Under the pieces are notes generated by a model, which saw only the letters and a list, made by a program, of their open reading frames with translations, made no database searches and had not been told where the DNA came from. A DNA stretch of 64,000 nucleotides from Rhizobium vallis (GTDB taxonomy: Bacteria; Pseudomonadota; Alphaproteobacteria; Rhizobiales; Rhizobiaceae). The DNA lies in contig NZ_ML133696.1 in the NCBI RefSeq assembly GCF_003985155.1, positions 57,691-121,690 of the forward strand, given 5' to 3'. Position 1 is the first letter of the stretch, and every line of letters starts with the position of its first letter. Shown here one piece after another: positions 1-8,407 of this stretch. The translations under genes and the position numbers were made by a program.

Positions 1-934
1 CGATGCCGACTTTCAGAACTTCGACGGCGGCAAAGGCGTTCAGCGTGAAGGCTTCGGCCGGGATGTTCTTGGCGGTGAGCGCATCGGCGGCAGTCTTGGA
101 ATCCGGGCTCTTGGTGGCGTCGGACGCATTGGTGAACAGCGTGCCTGCTGCCGCATCCGTGCCGATGGCCCAGAATTCGGTGTTGGAGAGGCCGTCGCCG
201 CCGATGATCATCGCGTTGGCGGCGAGGTCATGCAGCTGGCGGGCGAGCAGGCCGCCTTCCGGGTGGTAGCCGCCGAAATAGACGATATCGATCTTCTCGG
301 ACTTGATGCGGGTGGTGAGCGCGCTGAAATCCTTGTCGCCTGGGGTAATCGCATCATTGACGACTTCGGTGATGCCGCCGGCATTCAGCGTCGCCTTGAA
401 GGCGTCGGCGAGGCCCTTGCCGTAAGCGCCCTTGTCATTAACGATGGCGACACGCTTGTCCTTGAAATTCTTCAGCACGTATTTGGCGGCGACTTCGGCC
501 TGCTGGTCGTCGCGGCCGCAGGTGCGCAGCACGTTGGTGAGGCCGCGCTTGGTGAGATCGGGAGCCGTCGCGGTCGGAGTGACCATCAGCACGCCGTTTT
601 CAGCCAGAACGTCCGAAACGGGGATGGCGACGCCCGACGTCACCGGGCCGACGACGAAGCGGATGCCGTCGCCGACGACCTTGTTGGCGGCGGAAACGCC
701 CTGTTTCGGTTCGCCGGCATCGTCGGCCAGTTCGAGGACGACCTTCTCGCCGAGAATGCCGCCCTTCTTGTTGATCTCGTCGACGGCGGTCTGGGCGCCG
801 TTCTTCACCTGGTCGCCATAGGCCGCGACGGGGCCGGTCAGCGGTGCGATCAGGCCGATGGTGATATCGGCATGGGCAAGCGGAGCAAAGGCGAGTGACG
901 CGACGAGGGCCGCCGTCAATGTCTTGAGGGTCAT
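1..934 (-). CDS. Branched-chain amino-acid ABC transporter substrate-binding protein (LivJ/LivK type), partial
   Basis: Periplasmic binding protein that would deliver Leu/Ile/Val or similar amino acids to a Liv-type ABC importer. The start is the ATG at 934, opening a typical Sec signal peptide (MTLKTLTAALVASLAF, cleavage after ...APLAHA). The mature part begins DITIGLIAPLTGPVAAYG, the hallmark opening of the Peripla_BP_6 family, followed by NGAQTAVDEINKKGG and a VVGPVTSGVAIP hinge segment. About 311 codons are visible; the C-terminus runs off the window. An SD-like AGGAGA lies just upstream (minus strand). No permease or ATPase genes are visible, so the rest of any operon would lie outside, or this is a stand-alone binding protein, which is common in rhizobia. 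Confidence 0.93.
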   Translation of the reverse strand, partial: MTLKTLTAALVASLAFAPLAHADITIGLIAPLTGPVAAYGDQVKNGAQTAVDEINKKGGILGEKVVLELADDAGEPKQGVSAANKVVGDGIRFVVGPVTSGVAIPVSDVLAENGVLMVTPTATAPDLTKRGLTNVLRTCGRDDQQAEVAAKYVLKNFKDKRVAIVNDKGAYGKGLADAFKATLNAGGITEVVNDAITPGDKDFSALTTRIKSEKIDIVYFGGYHPEGGLLARQLHDLAANAMIIGGDGLSNTEFWAIGTDAAAGTLFTNASDATKSPDSKTAADALTAKNIPAEAFTLNAFAAVEVLKVGI

Positions 935-1300
935 TGTCTGTCTCCTTGGATGGGGTCGTCCGACCCACGATGAAGCGCCGCGCCGGCTTTTCTGGATCGT
1001 TCAACGGCCTCCGGGCCGTGCCAAGGACGATCGGTATCGGCGCGATCAAATGCGCCCTCCGGCCATATTTGGCTCGGACGGGTGCAATGGCTAGATTTCT
1101 AGGAATTTTGGTGAGATTCCGCAAGATGATAACAAAATGAAAGGAGAATCGAGGCGATCCAGCTCGAAATCGTGAAAAATCGCCGATCTTTGGAGGATGT
1201 TGAACCCGTATCGGCACGGTGCGCCGATGAACCCTACGGTTCGCGCTGCAGCTCTCCTGGCATTTCCGACCACCGAATTCTGTCTGAGATTAACACTTGA

Positions 1301-1320
1301 TTCTACCAATTAGGGTAGAA
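1301..1320. promoter_or_regulatory. Perfect 7-bp dyad (TTCTACC-N6-GGTAGAA), putative operator
   Basis: The 469-bp gap between the binding-protein gene and the HD-GYP gene (935-1403) holds no convincing coding region. Its most notable element is a perfect inverted repeat, TTCTACC, six bases, GGTAGAA, 84 bp upstream of the HD-GYP start, followed by a TATATA at 1335-1340 that could be a -10 element. I infer an operator or promoter-proximal protein site; the regulator is unknown. Confidence 0.4.
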
Positions 1321-1403
1321 CCATTGATTGCGCCTATATATTGCTGCGATGCAAAAGAATGGTCGACATTTAACAGAGAGATATTTCAGGAACAGAGATC
1401 TGG

Positions 1404-2318
1404 ATGCTCAAGCGTATCGAAGCCAGACAGGTGCGCACCGGAATGTTTGTAGAGGCGATCGAGGGTGCCTGGCAGGATCCTCTTCTGTCCAAGCGAAGAT
1501 TTCTCCTGCGTCGTGAAGTTGATGCCCAGAAGCTTCGCAGGAGCGGCATTGAAGCTGTGATCATCAACACCAGCAGAGGGGTCGACCTTAACGGCCTGTC
1601 AGGTGGCAATACCGAGATCGACACCAAGGCGGCACGCGAGACCATTCAGAAATCGATGCAGGTGCTGGAAGGTGTTTTCGGTCGGCTCCAGCACGGCGAT
1701 GGGATCAGCGTCGATCAGGTGGCGCCGGTGATTTCCTCGGTCTCCAAGTCGCTGGATCAGAATCCGACTGTCTTTCTCAGCGTTACGCGGCTGAAATCCA
1801 AAGACGAAACGACGTTCCTGCATTCCATTTCCGTGAGTGCGCTGATGATCCTCTTCAGTCGTCATCTCGGGCTCGACGAGGCGACCGTGCAGATGCTCGG
1901 CACGGCAGGATTGCTGCACGACGTCGGCAAGCTCGAAATTCCGCTCGAGGTCCTCAACAAGGAAGGCCCCCTGGACGAGAACGAGATCAAGATGATCCGC
2001 GATCATCCTGAAAAAGGCCACGCGATCCTGTCGCGCCAGGAAGGCATGTCGGAAATCGTTCTCGACGTCTGCCTCAACCATCATGAGCGTCTCGACGGCA
2101 AGGGCTATCCCCGCAAACTTTCCGAGACGCAGGTCAGCTTCCACGCACGTCTTGCTGCGATCTGCGACGTCTATGACGCCGTCACCTCGGTGCGGCCGTA
2201 CAGGGCGCCATGGAATGCGAGCCAAGCATTGAAATGGATGCTTGGCAGCGAAGGCCATTTCGATCGCCGGCTCTTGAAGAAATTCGCCCTCTGCCTTTCC
2301 GTTGCTGCGGTGGGCTGA
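1404..2318 (+). CDS. HD-GYP domain protein, putative cyclic-di-GMP phosphodiesterase
   Basis: HD-GYP proteins hydrolyse cyclic-di-GMP and so influence motility and biofilm decisions. The N-terminal about 120 residues match the DUF3391-type module found before HD-GYP domains (MLKRIEARQVRTGMFVEAIEG). The HD domain follows: LLHDVGKLEIP gives His172-Asp173, then HPEKGHAIL, LNHHERLDGKGYP (His226-His227, GYP at 234-236) and ICDVYDAVTS. Metal-binding and GYP residues are all present, so activity is plausible. The protein ends abruptly at CLSVAAVG, where relatives usually continue past a YPVG-like motif with a further stretch, so the C-terminus looks shortened. It is a single gene, convergent with the aminotransferase downstream. 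Confidence 0.9.
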   Translation: MLKRIEARQVRTGMFVEAIEGAWQDPLLSKRRFLLRREVDAQKLRRSGIEAVIINTSRGVDLNGLSGGNTEIDTKAARETIQKSMQVLEGVFGRLQHGDGISVDQVAPVISSVSKSLDQNPTVFLSVTRLKSKDETTFLHSISVSALMILFSRHLGLDEATVQMLGTAGLLHDVGKLEIPLEVLNKEGPLDENEIKMIRDHPEKGHAILSRQEGMSEIVLDVCLNHHERLDGKGYPRKLSETQVSFHARLAAICDVYDAVTSVRPYRAPWNASQALKWMLGSEGHFDRRLLKKFALCLSVAAVG

Positions 2319-2357
2319 GCTCTATTCGGCTTTGCGACAAGGGCCCGCGTGGACTTG

Positions 2358-2393
2358 CAGGGCCTGCGCGTCTTTTCAAACACGCAAGCCCTG
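2358..2393 (-). terminator. Stem-loop between convergent genes
   Basis: CAGGGCCTGCGCGT (2358-2371) pairs with ACACGCAAGCCCTG (2380-2393). The two non-Watson-Crick positions become G-U pairs when read on the minus strand, favouring a role as 3' end of the aminotransferase transcript. There is no U tract, so it may only stabilise the 3' end. Confidence 0.4.
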
Positions 2394-2416
2394 ATGCCGG
2401 AAGCTTTTGAGTTTTC

Positions 2417-3742
2417 TCAGATGTTGTTCTGCAGGATGGTCCGCAGCTTGCCGAAGAGCTCGTCGATATGCTGCTTCTCGATGATCAGCGGCGGGGAGAG
2501 CGCGATGATATCGCCGGTGGTGCGGATCAGGAGGCCGCTTTCATAGGCTTTCAGGAAGGCAGTGAAGGCGCGCTTGGTGGGTTCGCCGGCAATGGGATCG
2601 AGTTCGATCGCGCCGATCAGGCCGGTATTTCTGATGTCGATGACATTGGGGCAATCCTTCAGCGAGTGCAGCGCATCGGCCCAGTAGTCGGAAAGCTCGG
2701 CTGCGCGGGTGAGCAGGCCTTCTTCCTTGTAGGTGTCGAGCGTGGCGAGGGCGGCGGCGGAAGCGATCGGGTTGCCGGAATAGGTATAGCCGTGGAAAAA
2801 CTCGATCATGTGCTCCGGCCCGTTCATGAAGGCATCATGAATCTCGGAGGTGACGAAGACGGCGCCCATTGGGATAACGCCGTTGGTCAGGCCCTTGGCG
2901 GCGGTGATCATGTCGGGCTTGACGTCATAATATTGCGCGGCGAAGGGGGCGCCGAGGCGGCCGAAGCCGGTGATGACCTCGTCGAAGATCAGAAGGATGC
3001 CGTGCTTGGTGCAGATGTCGCGCAGCTTCTGCAGGTAACCCTTCGGCGGGATCAGCACGCCGGTCGAGCCGGCCACAGGCTCGACGATGACGGCGGCGAT
3101 GGTGGAGGCGTCATGCAGCGTGACGATACGCTCCAGCTCGGTCGCGATATCGCCGCCGTGCTCGGGCTCGCCGCGGGTGAAGTTGTTCTTGCCCGGCTGG
3201 TGGGTGTGCGGCATGTGATCGACGCCGGTCAGAAGCGTGCCGAACATCTTGCGGTTGCTGACGATGCCGCCGACCGAGATGCCGCCGAAATTGACGCCGT
3301 GATAGCCGCGCTCGCGGCCGATCAGGCGGAAGCGTGAACCATTGCCCTTCACGCGGTGATAGGCGAGCGCCACCTTGAGCGCGGTCTCCACTGATTCGGA
3401 GCCGGAATTGGTGTAGAGAACGTGGTTCAGGCCTTCCGGCGCGATATCGATCAGGCGGTTTGCCAATTCGAAGGCCTTGGGGTGGCCGAGCTGGAAGGCG
3501 GGCGCGTAATCGAGTTCGCCGGCCTGCTCGCGGATCGCCTCGGTGATCTTCGGGCGGCAGTGGCCGGCATTGACGCACCAGAGGCCCGCGGTGCCGTCCA
3601 GCACCTGGCGGCCGTCATGCGTCGTATAATACATGTCCTTGGCGCCGACGAACAAACGCGGCTCCTTCTTGAACTGCCGGTTAGCCGTAAACGGCATCCA
3701 GAAGGCGCGAAGATCGTTCGGTGCATTGAGGCGATTGGACAT
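2417..3742 (-). CDS. Omega-amino acid--pyruvate aminotransferase (class III, PLP-dependent)
   Basis: Class III aminotransferase transferring the terminal amino group of beta-alanine or another omega-amino acid to pyruvate. The 441-residue length is typical. Visible signatures are FWMPFTANRQF at the N-terminus, GLWCVNAGHCRP, the cofactor-binding YTNSGSESVETALK, RGYHGVNFGG, the IFDEVITGFGRLG segment carrying the PLP-contacting Asp, and TAAKGLTNGVIPMGAV with the Schiff-base Lys. An AGGAGAAC SD precedes the ATG at 3742. It is monocistronic and convergent with the HD-GYP gene. The exact amine substrate (beta-alanine, taurine-like or polyamine-derived) cannot be fixed from sequence alone. Confidence 0.93.
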   Translation of the reverse strand: MSNRLNAPNDLRAFWMPFTANRQFKKEPRLFVGAKDMYYTTHDGRQVLDGTAGLWCVNAGHCRPKITEAIREQAGELDYAPAFQLGHPKAFELANRLIDIAPEGLNHVLYTNSGSESVETALKVALAYHRVKGNGSRFRLIGRERGYHGVNFGGISVGGIVSNRKMFGTLLTGVDHMPHTHQPGKNNFTRGEPEHGGDIATELERIVTLHDASTIAAVIVEPVAGSTGVLIPPKGYLQKLRDICTKHGILLIFDEVITGFGRLGAPFAAQYYDVKPDMITAAKGLTNGVIPMGAVFVTSEIHDAFMNGPEHMIEFFHGYTYSGNPIASAAALATLDTYKEEGLLTRAAELSDYWADALHSLKDCPNVIDIRNTGLIGAIELDPIAGEPTKRAFTAFLKAYESGLLIRTTGDIIALSPPLIIEKQHIDELFGKLRTILQNNI

Positions 3743-3991
3743 GCTGTTCTCCTGGCCGCCGACGGCCGGTTCCCGGGCTTTACGCCCATATTTTTACTAT
3801 CCGGTCAAATTATCAGGGCTTCCCGACGCGTCAACGGGAAAAGTCCCGAAAGCTGCTCTGAGGACCTGCAGGCGCGGGCCGCCCGTCATCAATCCTTCGC
3901 CTCGCCTTGCTACAAAAAGCGATGGCCTGCGGGCGCAATGGCATTTTCATCAATCCACTGAAATCAAACGATATTTCGACCGGAGATACTC

Positions 3992-6007
3992 ATGTCTGAC
4001 CGTCAGAAGACAAGAGCGCGGCCCACCGCGCGCCGCGCATTCGCGCCGAGTTACGGCGCCATTCTCGAAGAGGGCGTTCGCCGCCGCAGCGTGCTCAAGG
4101 GCTTCCTCGCCGCCATGGGTGCTGCGGCACTTGCGCCGGCGCTTGGAACTTCGCGCGCGGAGGCAATCGATTCCAGTCTGACATTTCCCGAACTCAAGCG
4201 CGTGCGCGATGCCGCCGACCATTGGCCTGAGGGTTATGAGCGCCAGATCCTGGCGCGCTGGGGCGACGGCCTGTTCCCCGACAGTCCGGAATTCGATATC
4301 GCCACGCTTGATGGCAAGGCCGCCGAGCGGCAGTTCGGCTACAACAACGATTTCACGCAGTTCCTGCCGCTGCCCTGGGGCGAGAAGAGCTCCGATCATG
4401 GGTTGATGGTCGTCAGCCACGAATATGCGAAGCCCTTCCTGATGTTTCCCGGCCTGACGAAGGAGGACTACCGCGGGAAGCTGACGGACAACCAGATCCG
4501 CGCCATCATGGCTGCCCTCGGCGTCTCGATCTTCGAGGTGAAGAAGACGGACGGCCAGTGGGCGATCGTCAAGGACGGCAAGTACAATCGGCGCATCCAT
4601 ATGAGTACCGAGATCGGCATCTCGGGCCCGGCCGCCGGCGACGAGCGCCTGAAGACCAAGGCCGATCCGAGCGGCACCCTCGTCTTCGGCACGGTTTCGA
4701 ACTGCAATGGCGGCATCACTCCCTGGGGCACGATGCTGTCGGGCGAGGAAGGCGCGATGGACGCCTTCGCCGGCGACTACAAGACGCTGACGAACCAGGA
4801 ACTGGTCGAGCGCCAGGGCTGGGATGAGGATGAGAACGACATCTACTCCGTCAGCCGCGTCGAGCCGCGCTTCAAGTTCGAGGAAGAGCCGAACGAATGG
4901 ATGCGTTTCGATTGGGTGGTCGAGATCGATCCGTTCGACCCTTCTGCAAAGCCCATCAAGCGTACCTCGCTCGGCCGCATGACGCATGAGGGCGCGCAGT
5001 GTTGTGTCGCTCCCGACAGCCGGGTGGTGGTGTTCATGGGCGATGACGACGATTTCGAATATATCTACCGTTTCGTCACCCGCGATCCCTGGAACCCGAA
5101 TGATCGCGCTGCCAACAAGGATCTGCTCGACCACGGCACGCTTGCCGTCGCCAAGTTCGAAAGCGACGGCACGATGGCCTGGATCCCGCTGATTGCGGGC
5201 GCGGGGCCGCTGACGGCGGAAGCCGGCTTCAAGAGCCAGGCCGACGTCGTGCTGGCGACGCGCGCCGCAGCCGACCTTGTGGGCGCGACGCCGATGGATG
5301 GGCCGGAAGGCTTCATTCCGCATCTGGGCACCGGCAAGCTGTATGTCGCCATGACCGAGAACGAGGACAGGCTGCCGAAGGGCGAGGGCGGCGACGAGAA
5401 GGAGATGGTCAACATCGCCAATCCGCGCGGCCCCAACCCGCACGGCCACCTTTTGGAGCTTACCGCACCCGGCGGTCCCGAAAAGCCGGAGTATGCGGCT
5501 GCCAGCTTCAAGTGGGACGTCTTCATTCTCTGCGGCGATCCCGCCAAACCCGAGGACCAGGCGATGTTTCATCCGGCCACGACGTCGGCCGGCTGGTTCA
5601 CCGACCCCGACAATCTCGCCGTCGATCCGGCCGGCCGCCTCTGGGTCACCACCGATGGTCCGCCGCCGGAAGGCATCGCTGATTCCGTCTATGTCATGGA
5701 TACCGAAGGCCCGGGCCGGGCGCTGCCGAAGCTGTTCTATATCGCGCCGGTCGGCTCGGAAACCTGTTCGCCGACCTTCACCTCGGACGGCAGCAGCGTC
5801 TTCCTCTCCGTCCAGCACCCAGGTGAACTCAGGATGGCCGATAACGAGGATGCGACCTCGATGGAAGATGCCGGTACCAACTGGCCGGATTTCAAGCCCG
5901 GCATGCCCGCCCGTCCGTCGCTGGTGGTGCTGAGCCGCGCCAATAACGGTGTTGTCGGGAGTAAAATTGCGCCGACAGGAGCGGAAAAGGCGGCTGGCTT
6001 CCAATAG
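3992..6007 (+). CDS. PhoX-family (DUF839) Tat-exported alkaline phosphatase-like protein
   Basis: 671-residue protein of the PhoX/DUF839 family, calcium-dependent beta-propeller phosphatases acting in the periplasm. The N-terminus has a twin-arginine signal, RRRSVLKGFLAAMGAAAL, with cleavage near SRAEA, so export would be folded through Tat. Family landmarks are LPLPWG, the VVSHEY motif, NCNGGITPWGTMLSGEE, RMTHEGAQCC and the FTDPDNLAVDPAGRLWVTTDG blade. No Pho box was found in the 249-bp upstream region, so phosphate control is not supported here. A strong hairpin overlaps the stop codon. Actual substrate specificity is unknown; some family members are not phosphatases. Confidence 0.9.
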   Translation: MSDRQKTRARPTARRAFAPSYGAILEEGVRRRSVLKGFLAAMGAAALAPALGTSRAEAIDSSLTFPELKRVRDAADHWPEGYERQILARWGDGLFPDSPEFDIATLDGKAAERQFGYNNDFTQFLPLPWGEKSSDHGLMVVSHEYAKPFLMFPGLTKEDYRGKLTDNQIRAIMAALGVSIFEVKKTDGQWAIVKDGKYNRRIHMSTEIGISGPAAGDERLKTKADPSGTLVFGTVSNCNGGITPWGTMLSGEEGAMDAFAGDYKTLTNQELVERQGWDEDENDIYSVSRVEPRFKFEEEPNEWMRFDWVVEIDPFDPSAKPIKRTSLGRMTHEGAQCCVAPDSRVVVFMGDDDDFEYIYRFVTRDPWNPNDRAANKDLLDHGTLAVAKFESDGTMAWIPLIAGAGPLTAEAGFKSQADVVLATRAAADLVGATPMDGPEGFIPHLGTGKLYVAMTENEDRLPKGEGGDEKEMVNIANPRGPNPHGHLLELTAPGGPEKPEYAAASFKWDVFILCGDPAKPEDQAMFHPATTSAGWFTDPDNLAVDPAGRLWVTTDGPPPEGIADSVYVMDTEGPGRALPKLFYIAPVGSETCSPTFTSDGSSVFLSVQHPGELRMADNEDATSMEDAGTNWPDFKPGMPARPSLVVLSRANNGVVGSKIAPTGAEKAAGFQ

Positions 6008-6044
6008 GCACGACCGGCAAATCGCGAGATCTGCCGGTCGTGCC
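6007..6044 (+). terminator. 13-bp perfect hairpin after the PhoX-family gene
   Basis: GGCACGACCGGCA (6007-6019) pairs perfectly with TGCCGGTCGTGCC (6032-6044) around a 12-nt loop and begins on the last base of the stop codon. There is no clear U tract after it (ATTAAG). Transcript end or mRNA-protecting hairpin is the likely role. Confidence 0.65.
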
Positions 6045-6111
6045 ATTAAGGTTCTGGTGCTGAAATATCGTTGCCGCGCCTCCGGGAACATCCCCTTACA
6101 GCGCGATGTCG

Positions 6112-6129
6112 GCTGACAGTCATGTCAGC
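6112..6129. terminator. Short palindromic hairpin between convergent genes
   Basis: GCTGACA (6112-6118), loop GTCA, TGTCAGC (6123-6129). Its position just beyond the 3' end of the minus-strand NolR-like gene suggests a transcript-end hairpin; a protein-binding dyad cannot be excluded. Confidence 0.35.
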
Positions 6130-6139
6130 GCTATCATTA

Positions 6140-6457
6140 TCAGGCCGCGGATCTATTCCTGCTCTGGACGAGGTAGATGTCTTCGAGCGTCGCTAGGATC
6201 TTCATGACCGGCTCGGAGCTGCTGGAATAGTAGATCGTCTGTGCGTCCCGGCGGGTCTTGACGAGCTTTTGAGCACGCAGCTTCGACAGGTGCTGGGAGA
6301 GCGCCGACTGGCTGAGGCCGACTTGTGTCGCGAGCACGCCGACGGCCACTTCACCCTTCACGAGGCTGCACAGGATCAGCAATCTTTTCGGGTTGGCCAT
6401 GGCCGATAATAACGCTGCCGCCACATTCGTGTGGTCGGCCAAATCAGAGGTTTCCAT
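6140..6457 (-). CDS. NolR-like ArsR-family transcriptional repressor
   Basis: Small winged-helix repressor of 105 residues. The core (AMANPKRLLILCSLVKGE, VGLSQSALSQHLSKLRAQ, TRRDAQTIYYSSSSEPVMKI) closely matches what I remember of NolR, the Sinorhizobium/Rhizobium regulator of nodulation and core genes, and less closely BigR-type ArsR proteins. The recognition helix (SQSALSQHLSKLR) agrees almost completely. No metal-binding cysteine pair typical of ArsR/SmtB sensors is present; the single Cys lies in LILCSL. The N- and C-terminal tails are shorter than in NolR, so this could be a paralogue. Two matches to the NolR box lie upstream, consistent with autoregulation. Convergent with the phosphatase gene. 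Confidence 0.85.
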   Translation of the reverse strand: METSDLADHTNVAAALLSAMANPKRLLILCSLVKGEVAVGVLATQVGLSQSALSQHLSKLRAQKLVKTRRDAQTIYYSSSSEPVMKILATLEDIYLVQSRNRSAA

Positions 6458-6556
6458 ATGTTATCTTCCTAATGCGAAACGTACATCATCCGTGTTGGCA
6501 CAGGCTGTCAGCCGGAGTTTCGACTGGGCGGCGAAAATTAGCAATTAGGCTCGAAG

Positions 6557-6572
6557 ATTGTATATACCTAAA
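6557..6572 (-). promoter_or_regulatory. Match to NolR-type box (TTTAG-N9-AT)
   Basis: On the minus strand this reads TTTAG, nine bases, AT, fitting the published (A/T)TTAG-N9-A(T/A) NolR target pattern. It lies about 100 bp upstream of the NolR-like start at 6457 in an AT-rich stretch that also contains TATATA. Autoregulation is inferred. Confidence 0.45.
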
Positions 6573-6573
6573 T

Positions 6574-7323
6574 TTAAGGTATCGAGTATGCTATTTTAGA
6601 TATGTTTGAACAAATGTGATCGGAATCCACAGCGAGGGTTTCGAATTCGTATCGCAGCAGAAAATCACCGGAAACGATATCAAAGCCCGCGGGATCGATA
6701 CCGCAAATGCGCCAGGAACCCGATTCCGGTGCCCTTAGCCGCGTTGCGAGCCTCTCGGCTATGTCGGGGTGGCGCCCTATTAAATCTTGCACTGTTTCAT
6801 CAGCTTTTGCGGCGACCTCCTCATTTGCCGGGGACTGGATGATGAGGTCGCGGCCTTCGAGCAGATAGGCACGGCCGAAGCCGCCATTGAGGCTTGCCTG
6901 TTCCGGTTCGAGGCGGAAGAAAAGGAAATCAGGAAAATCGATGTAAAGCTTTGCCTTCTCATGGCGATCGAGAAAACGCGTGCGGATGCGCTCGTACAGC
7001 ACGTGGCCGCGCTCGATCGGTGTCGCCAGGCATTGGGTCGTCAGGCGGCCGTGGGCGAGGGGATCGCCCTTGCCGGGTTCACCTGTTAGCAGCGATGCGC
7101 GCGGGTCGCTCGTGAGCGCCTTAGTGTGGGCCGACAGCCTGGACACGAGAATGACGGGCGCGCCGTCGATATCGGTGGCGAGCAGGACGCGGCTTGCGAA
7201 GGGAAAGCCGGTCTCGGGATCGAGAACGGCAATCGCCGCGTACCTTGCTGAGCGCAGAAGTACGCGGGCGAGTTTTCGGGCCTCGTCGTCGGTTTCGCGT
7301 AAGGGGGAGGGCTGATCTTTCAT
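6574..7323 (-). CDS. HugZ-like / pyridoxamine 5'-phosphate oxidase-fold protein
   Basis: Split-barrel flavin- or heme-binding fold related to HugZ heme utilisation proteins. Visible are the N-terminal barrel (ARKLARVLLRSARYAAIAVL, GFPFASRVLLATD, PVILVSRLSAHTKAL, RASLLTGEPGKGDPL), FLDRHEKAKLYIDFPDFLFFRLEP, and a C-terminal DUF2470-like part (VQDLIGRHPDIAERLA, GIDPAGFDIVSG). I start at the ATG at 7323 (MKDQPSPLRE); a longer reading from 7395 would overlap choV. It lies 31 bp after choV on the same strand, so may be co-transcribed with the choline operon. Heme degradation in this organism is not demonstrated by sequence. Confidence 0.8.
   Translation of the reverse strand: MKDQPSPLRETDDEARKLARVLLRSARYAAIAVLDPETGFPFASRVLLATDIDGAPVILVSRLSAHTKALTSDPRASLLTGEPGKGDPLAHGRLTTQCLATPIERGHVLYERIRTRFLDRHEKAKLYIDFPDFLFFRLEPEQASLNGGFGRAYLLEGRDLIIQSPANEEVAAKADETVQDLIGRHPDIAERLATRLRAPESGSWRICGIDPAGFDIVSGDFLLRYEFETLAVDSDHICSNISKIAYSIP
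6595..6610 (+). promoter_or_regulatory. Second match to NolR-type box (TTTAG-N9-AA)
   Basis: TTTAG (6595-6599), nine bases, AA (6609-6610) on the plus strand, inside the last codons of the HugZ-like gene and 23 bp beyond the first site. The motif is degenerate, so chance is possible; the value lies in two matches close together upstream of a NolR-like gene. Confidence 0.3.
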
Positions 7324-7354
7324 ATCCGCTTTGTGGCAAAGCGGAGTGAAAACA

Positions 7355-8407
7355 TCAAGCATCCTCCTTGCGGCGATGGCGGGTGAGGCCGGCAATGACG
7401 TCCTGCGCCGTGATCGTGCCGATGACTGAGCCGTTCTCGACGATGCCGATGCTGCCCGGCTGGCGGGCGAGCACGTCGAGGATATCGACCAGCGGGGTTG
7501 CGGCGCGGGCCGTGGCGCTGACGCTCATGCCGGCGGCCGTCTGGCCGAGGCCAGGCTGCATGACGTCGGATGCGGTCAGCATGTTGATCGGATTGAGGTG
7601 CTGCACGAAGTCGGCGACGTACTGATCGGCAGGGTTCTTGACGATGTCGTGCGGCGTTCCGCACTGGATGATGCGGCCGCCCTCCATGATGGCGATGCGG
7701 TTGCCGATGCGGAAGGCCTCGTCGAGATCGTGACTGACGAAGAGAATGGTCTTCTTCAGCCGCCGCTGGAACTCCAGGAGCTCGTCCTGCAGGCGGGTGC
7801 GGATCAGCGGATCGAGTGCGGAGAAAGGCTCGTCCATGAGCAGGATCGGAGCGCCTGTGGCAAAGGCGCGGGCAAGGCCGACACGCTGCTGCATGCCGCC
7901 TGACAGCTCGTTGACCTTGCGTCCCGCCCATTTGGTCAGGTTGACGAGTTCGAGCTGTTCAGCGACGCGGACCTTGCGCTCGGCCTCCGGCATGCCGGCG
8001 AGCTCGAGGCCGAAGCCGACATTCTCGGCCACCGTGCGCCAGGGCAGGAGGGCGAATTGCTGGAACACCATGGAGACGGTGTGGGTGCGCAGGTCGCGCA
8101 GGGCCTTGGAGTTGCACTTGTATGGGTTGACGGAGCCGGTGGTCGTGGAGACCGCGACATCGCCGCGCACGACAGGGGCAAGCCCGTTGACGGCGCGCAG
8201 CAGCGTCGACTTGCCGGACCCGGACAGGCCCATCAGCACCAGGATCTCGCCTTCCTCGATCGTCAGCGAGGCATCGGCGACGCCGAGCACCAGGCCGGTG
8301 GCGGCGCCGATCTCGTCGCGCGTTTTGCCCTGGTCGACCATGGCAAGGGCTGTTTCCGGCCGGTCGCCGAAGATGATGCTGACATTGTTGAAGCTTACCG
8401 CGGTCAT
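7355..8407 (-). CDS. choV: Choline ABC transporter ATP-binding protein ChoV
   Basis: ATPase of the high-affinity choline importer. It shows a Walker A motif at 60-68 (GLSGSGKST), the VFQQFALLPWRTV Q-loop, the signature LSGGMQQR at 168-175, Walker B LLMDEP at 189-194 and a C-terminal CBS-like region ending GTITAQDVIAGL, the arrangement of OpuA/ProV-type quaternary amine transporters. Its start overlaps the choW stop by four bases (ATGA), implying translational coupling. With choX and choW it supplies choline for glycine betaine synthesis (osmoprotection) or catabolism. Confidence 0.94.
   Translation of the reverse strand: MTAVSFNNVSIIFGDRPETALAMVDQGKTRDEIGAATGLVLGVADASLTIEEGEILVLMGLSGSGKSTLLRAVNGLAPVVRGDVAVSTTTGSVNPYKCNSKALRDLRTHTVSMVFQQFALLPWRTVAENVGFGLELAGMPEAERKVRVAEQLELVNLTKWAGRKVNELSGGMQQRVGLARAFATGAPILLMDEPFSALDPLIRTRLQDELLEFQRRLKKTILFVSHDLDEAFRIGNRIAIMEGGRIIQCGTPHDIVKNPADQYVADFVQHLNPINMLTASDVMQPGLGQTAAGMSVSATARAATPLVDILDVLARQPGSIGIVENGSVIGTITAQDVIAGLTRHRRKEDA

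Noticed and set aside
3743..3991. Pho box upstream of the PhoX-family gene
   Set aside because: No pair of CTGTCAT-like repeats with proper spacing could be read.
3950..6091. Long minus-strand open frame (713 codons) across the PhoX-family gene
   Set aside because: It is the antisense shadow of a GC-rich gene with clear Tat signal and family motifs; the shadow translation has no recognisable domain.
6140..6457. Calling the ArsR protein nolR outright
   Set aside because: The core agrees, but both tails are shorter than in NolR as I recall it and a second nolR may exist in the genome; kept as NolR-like.
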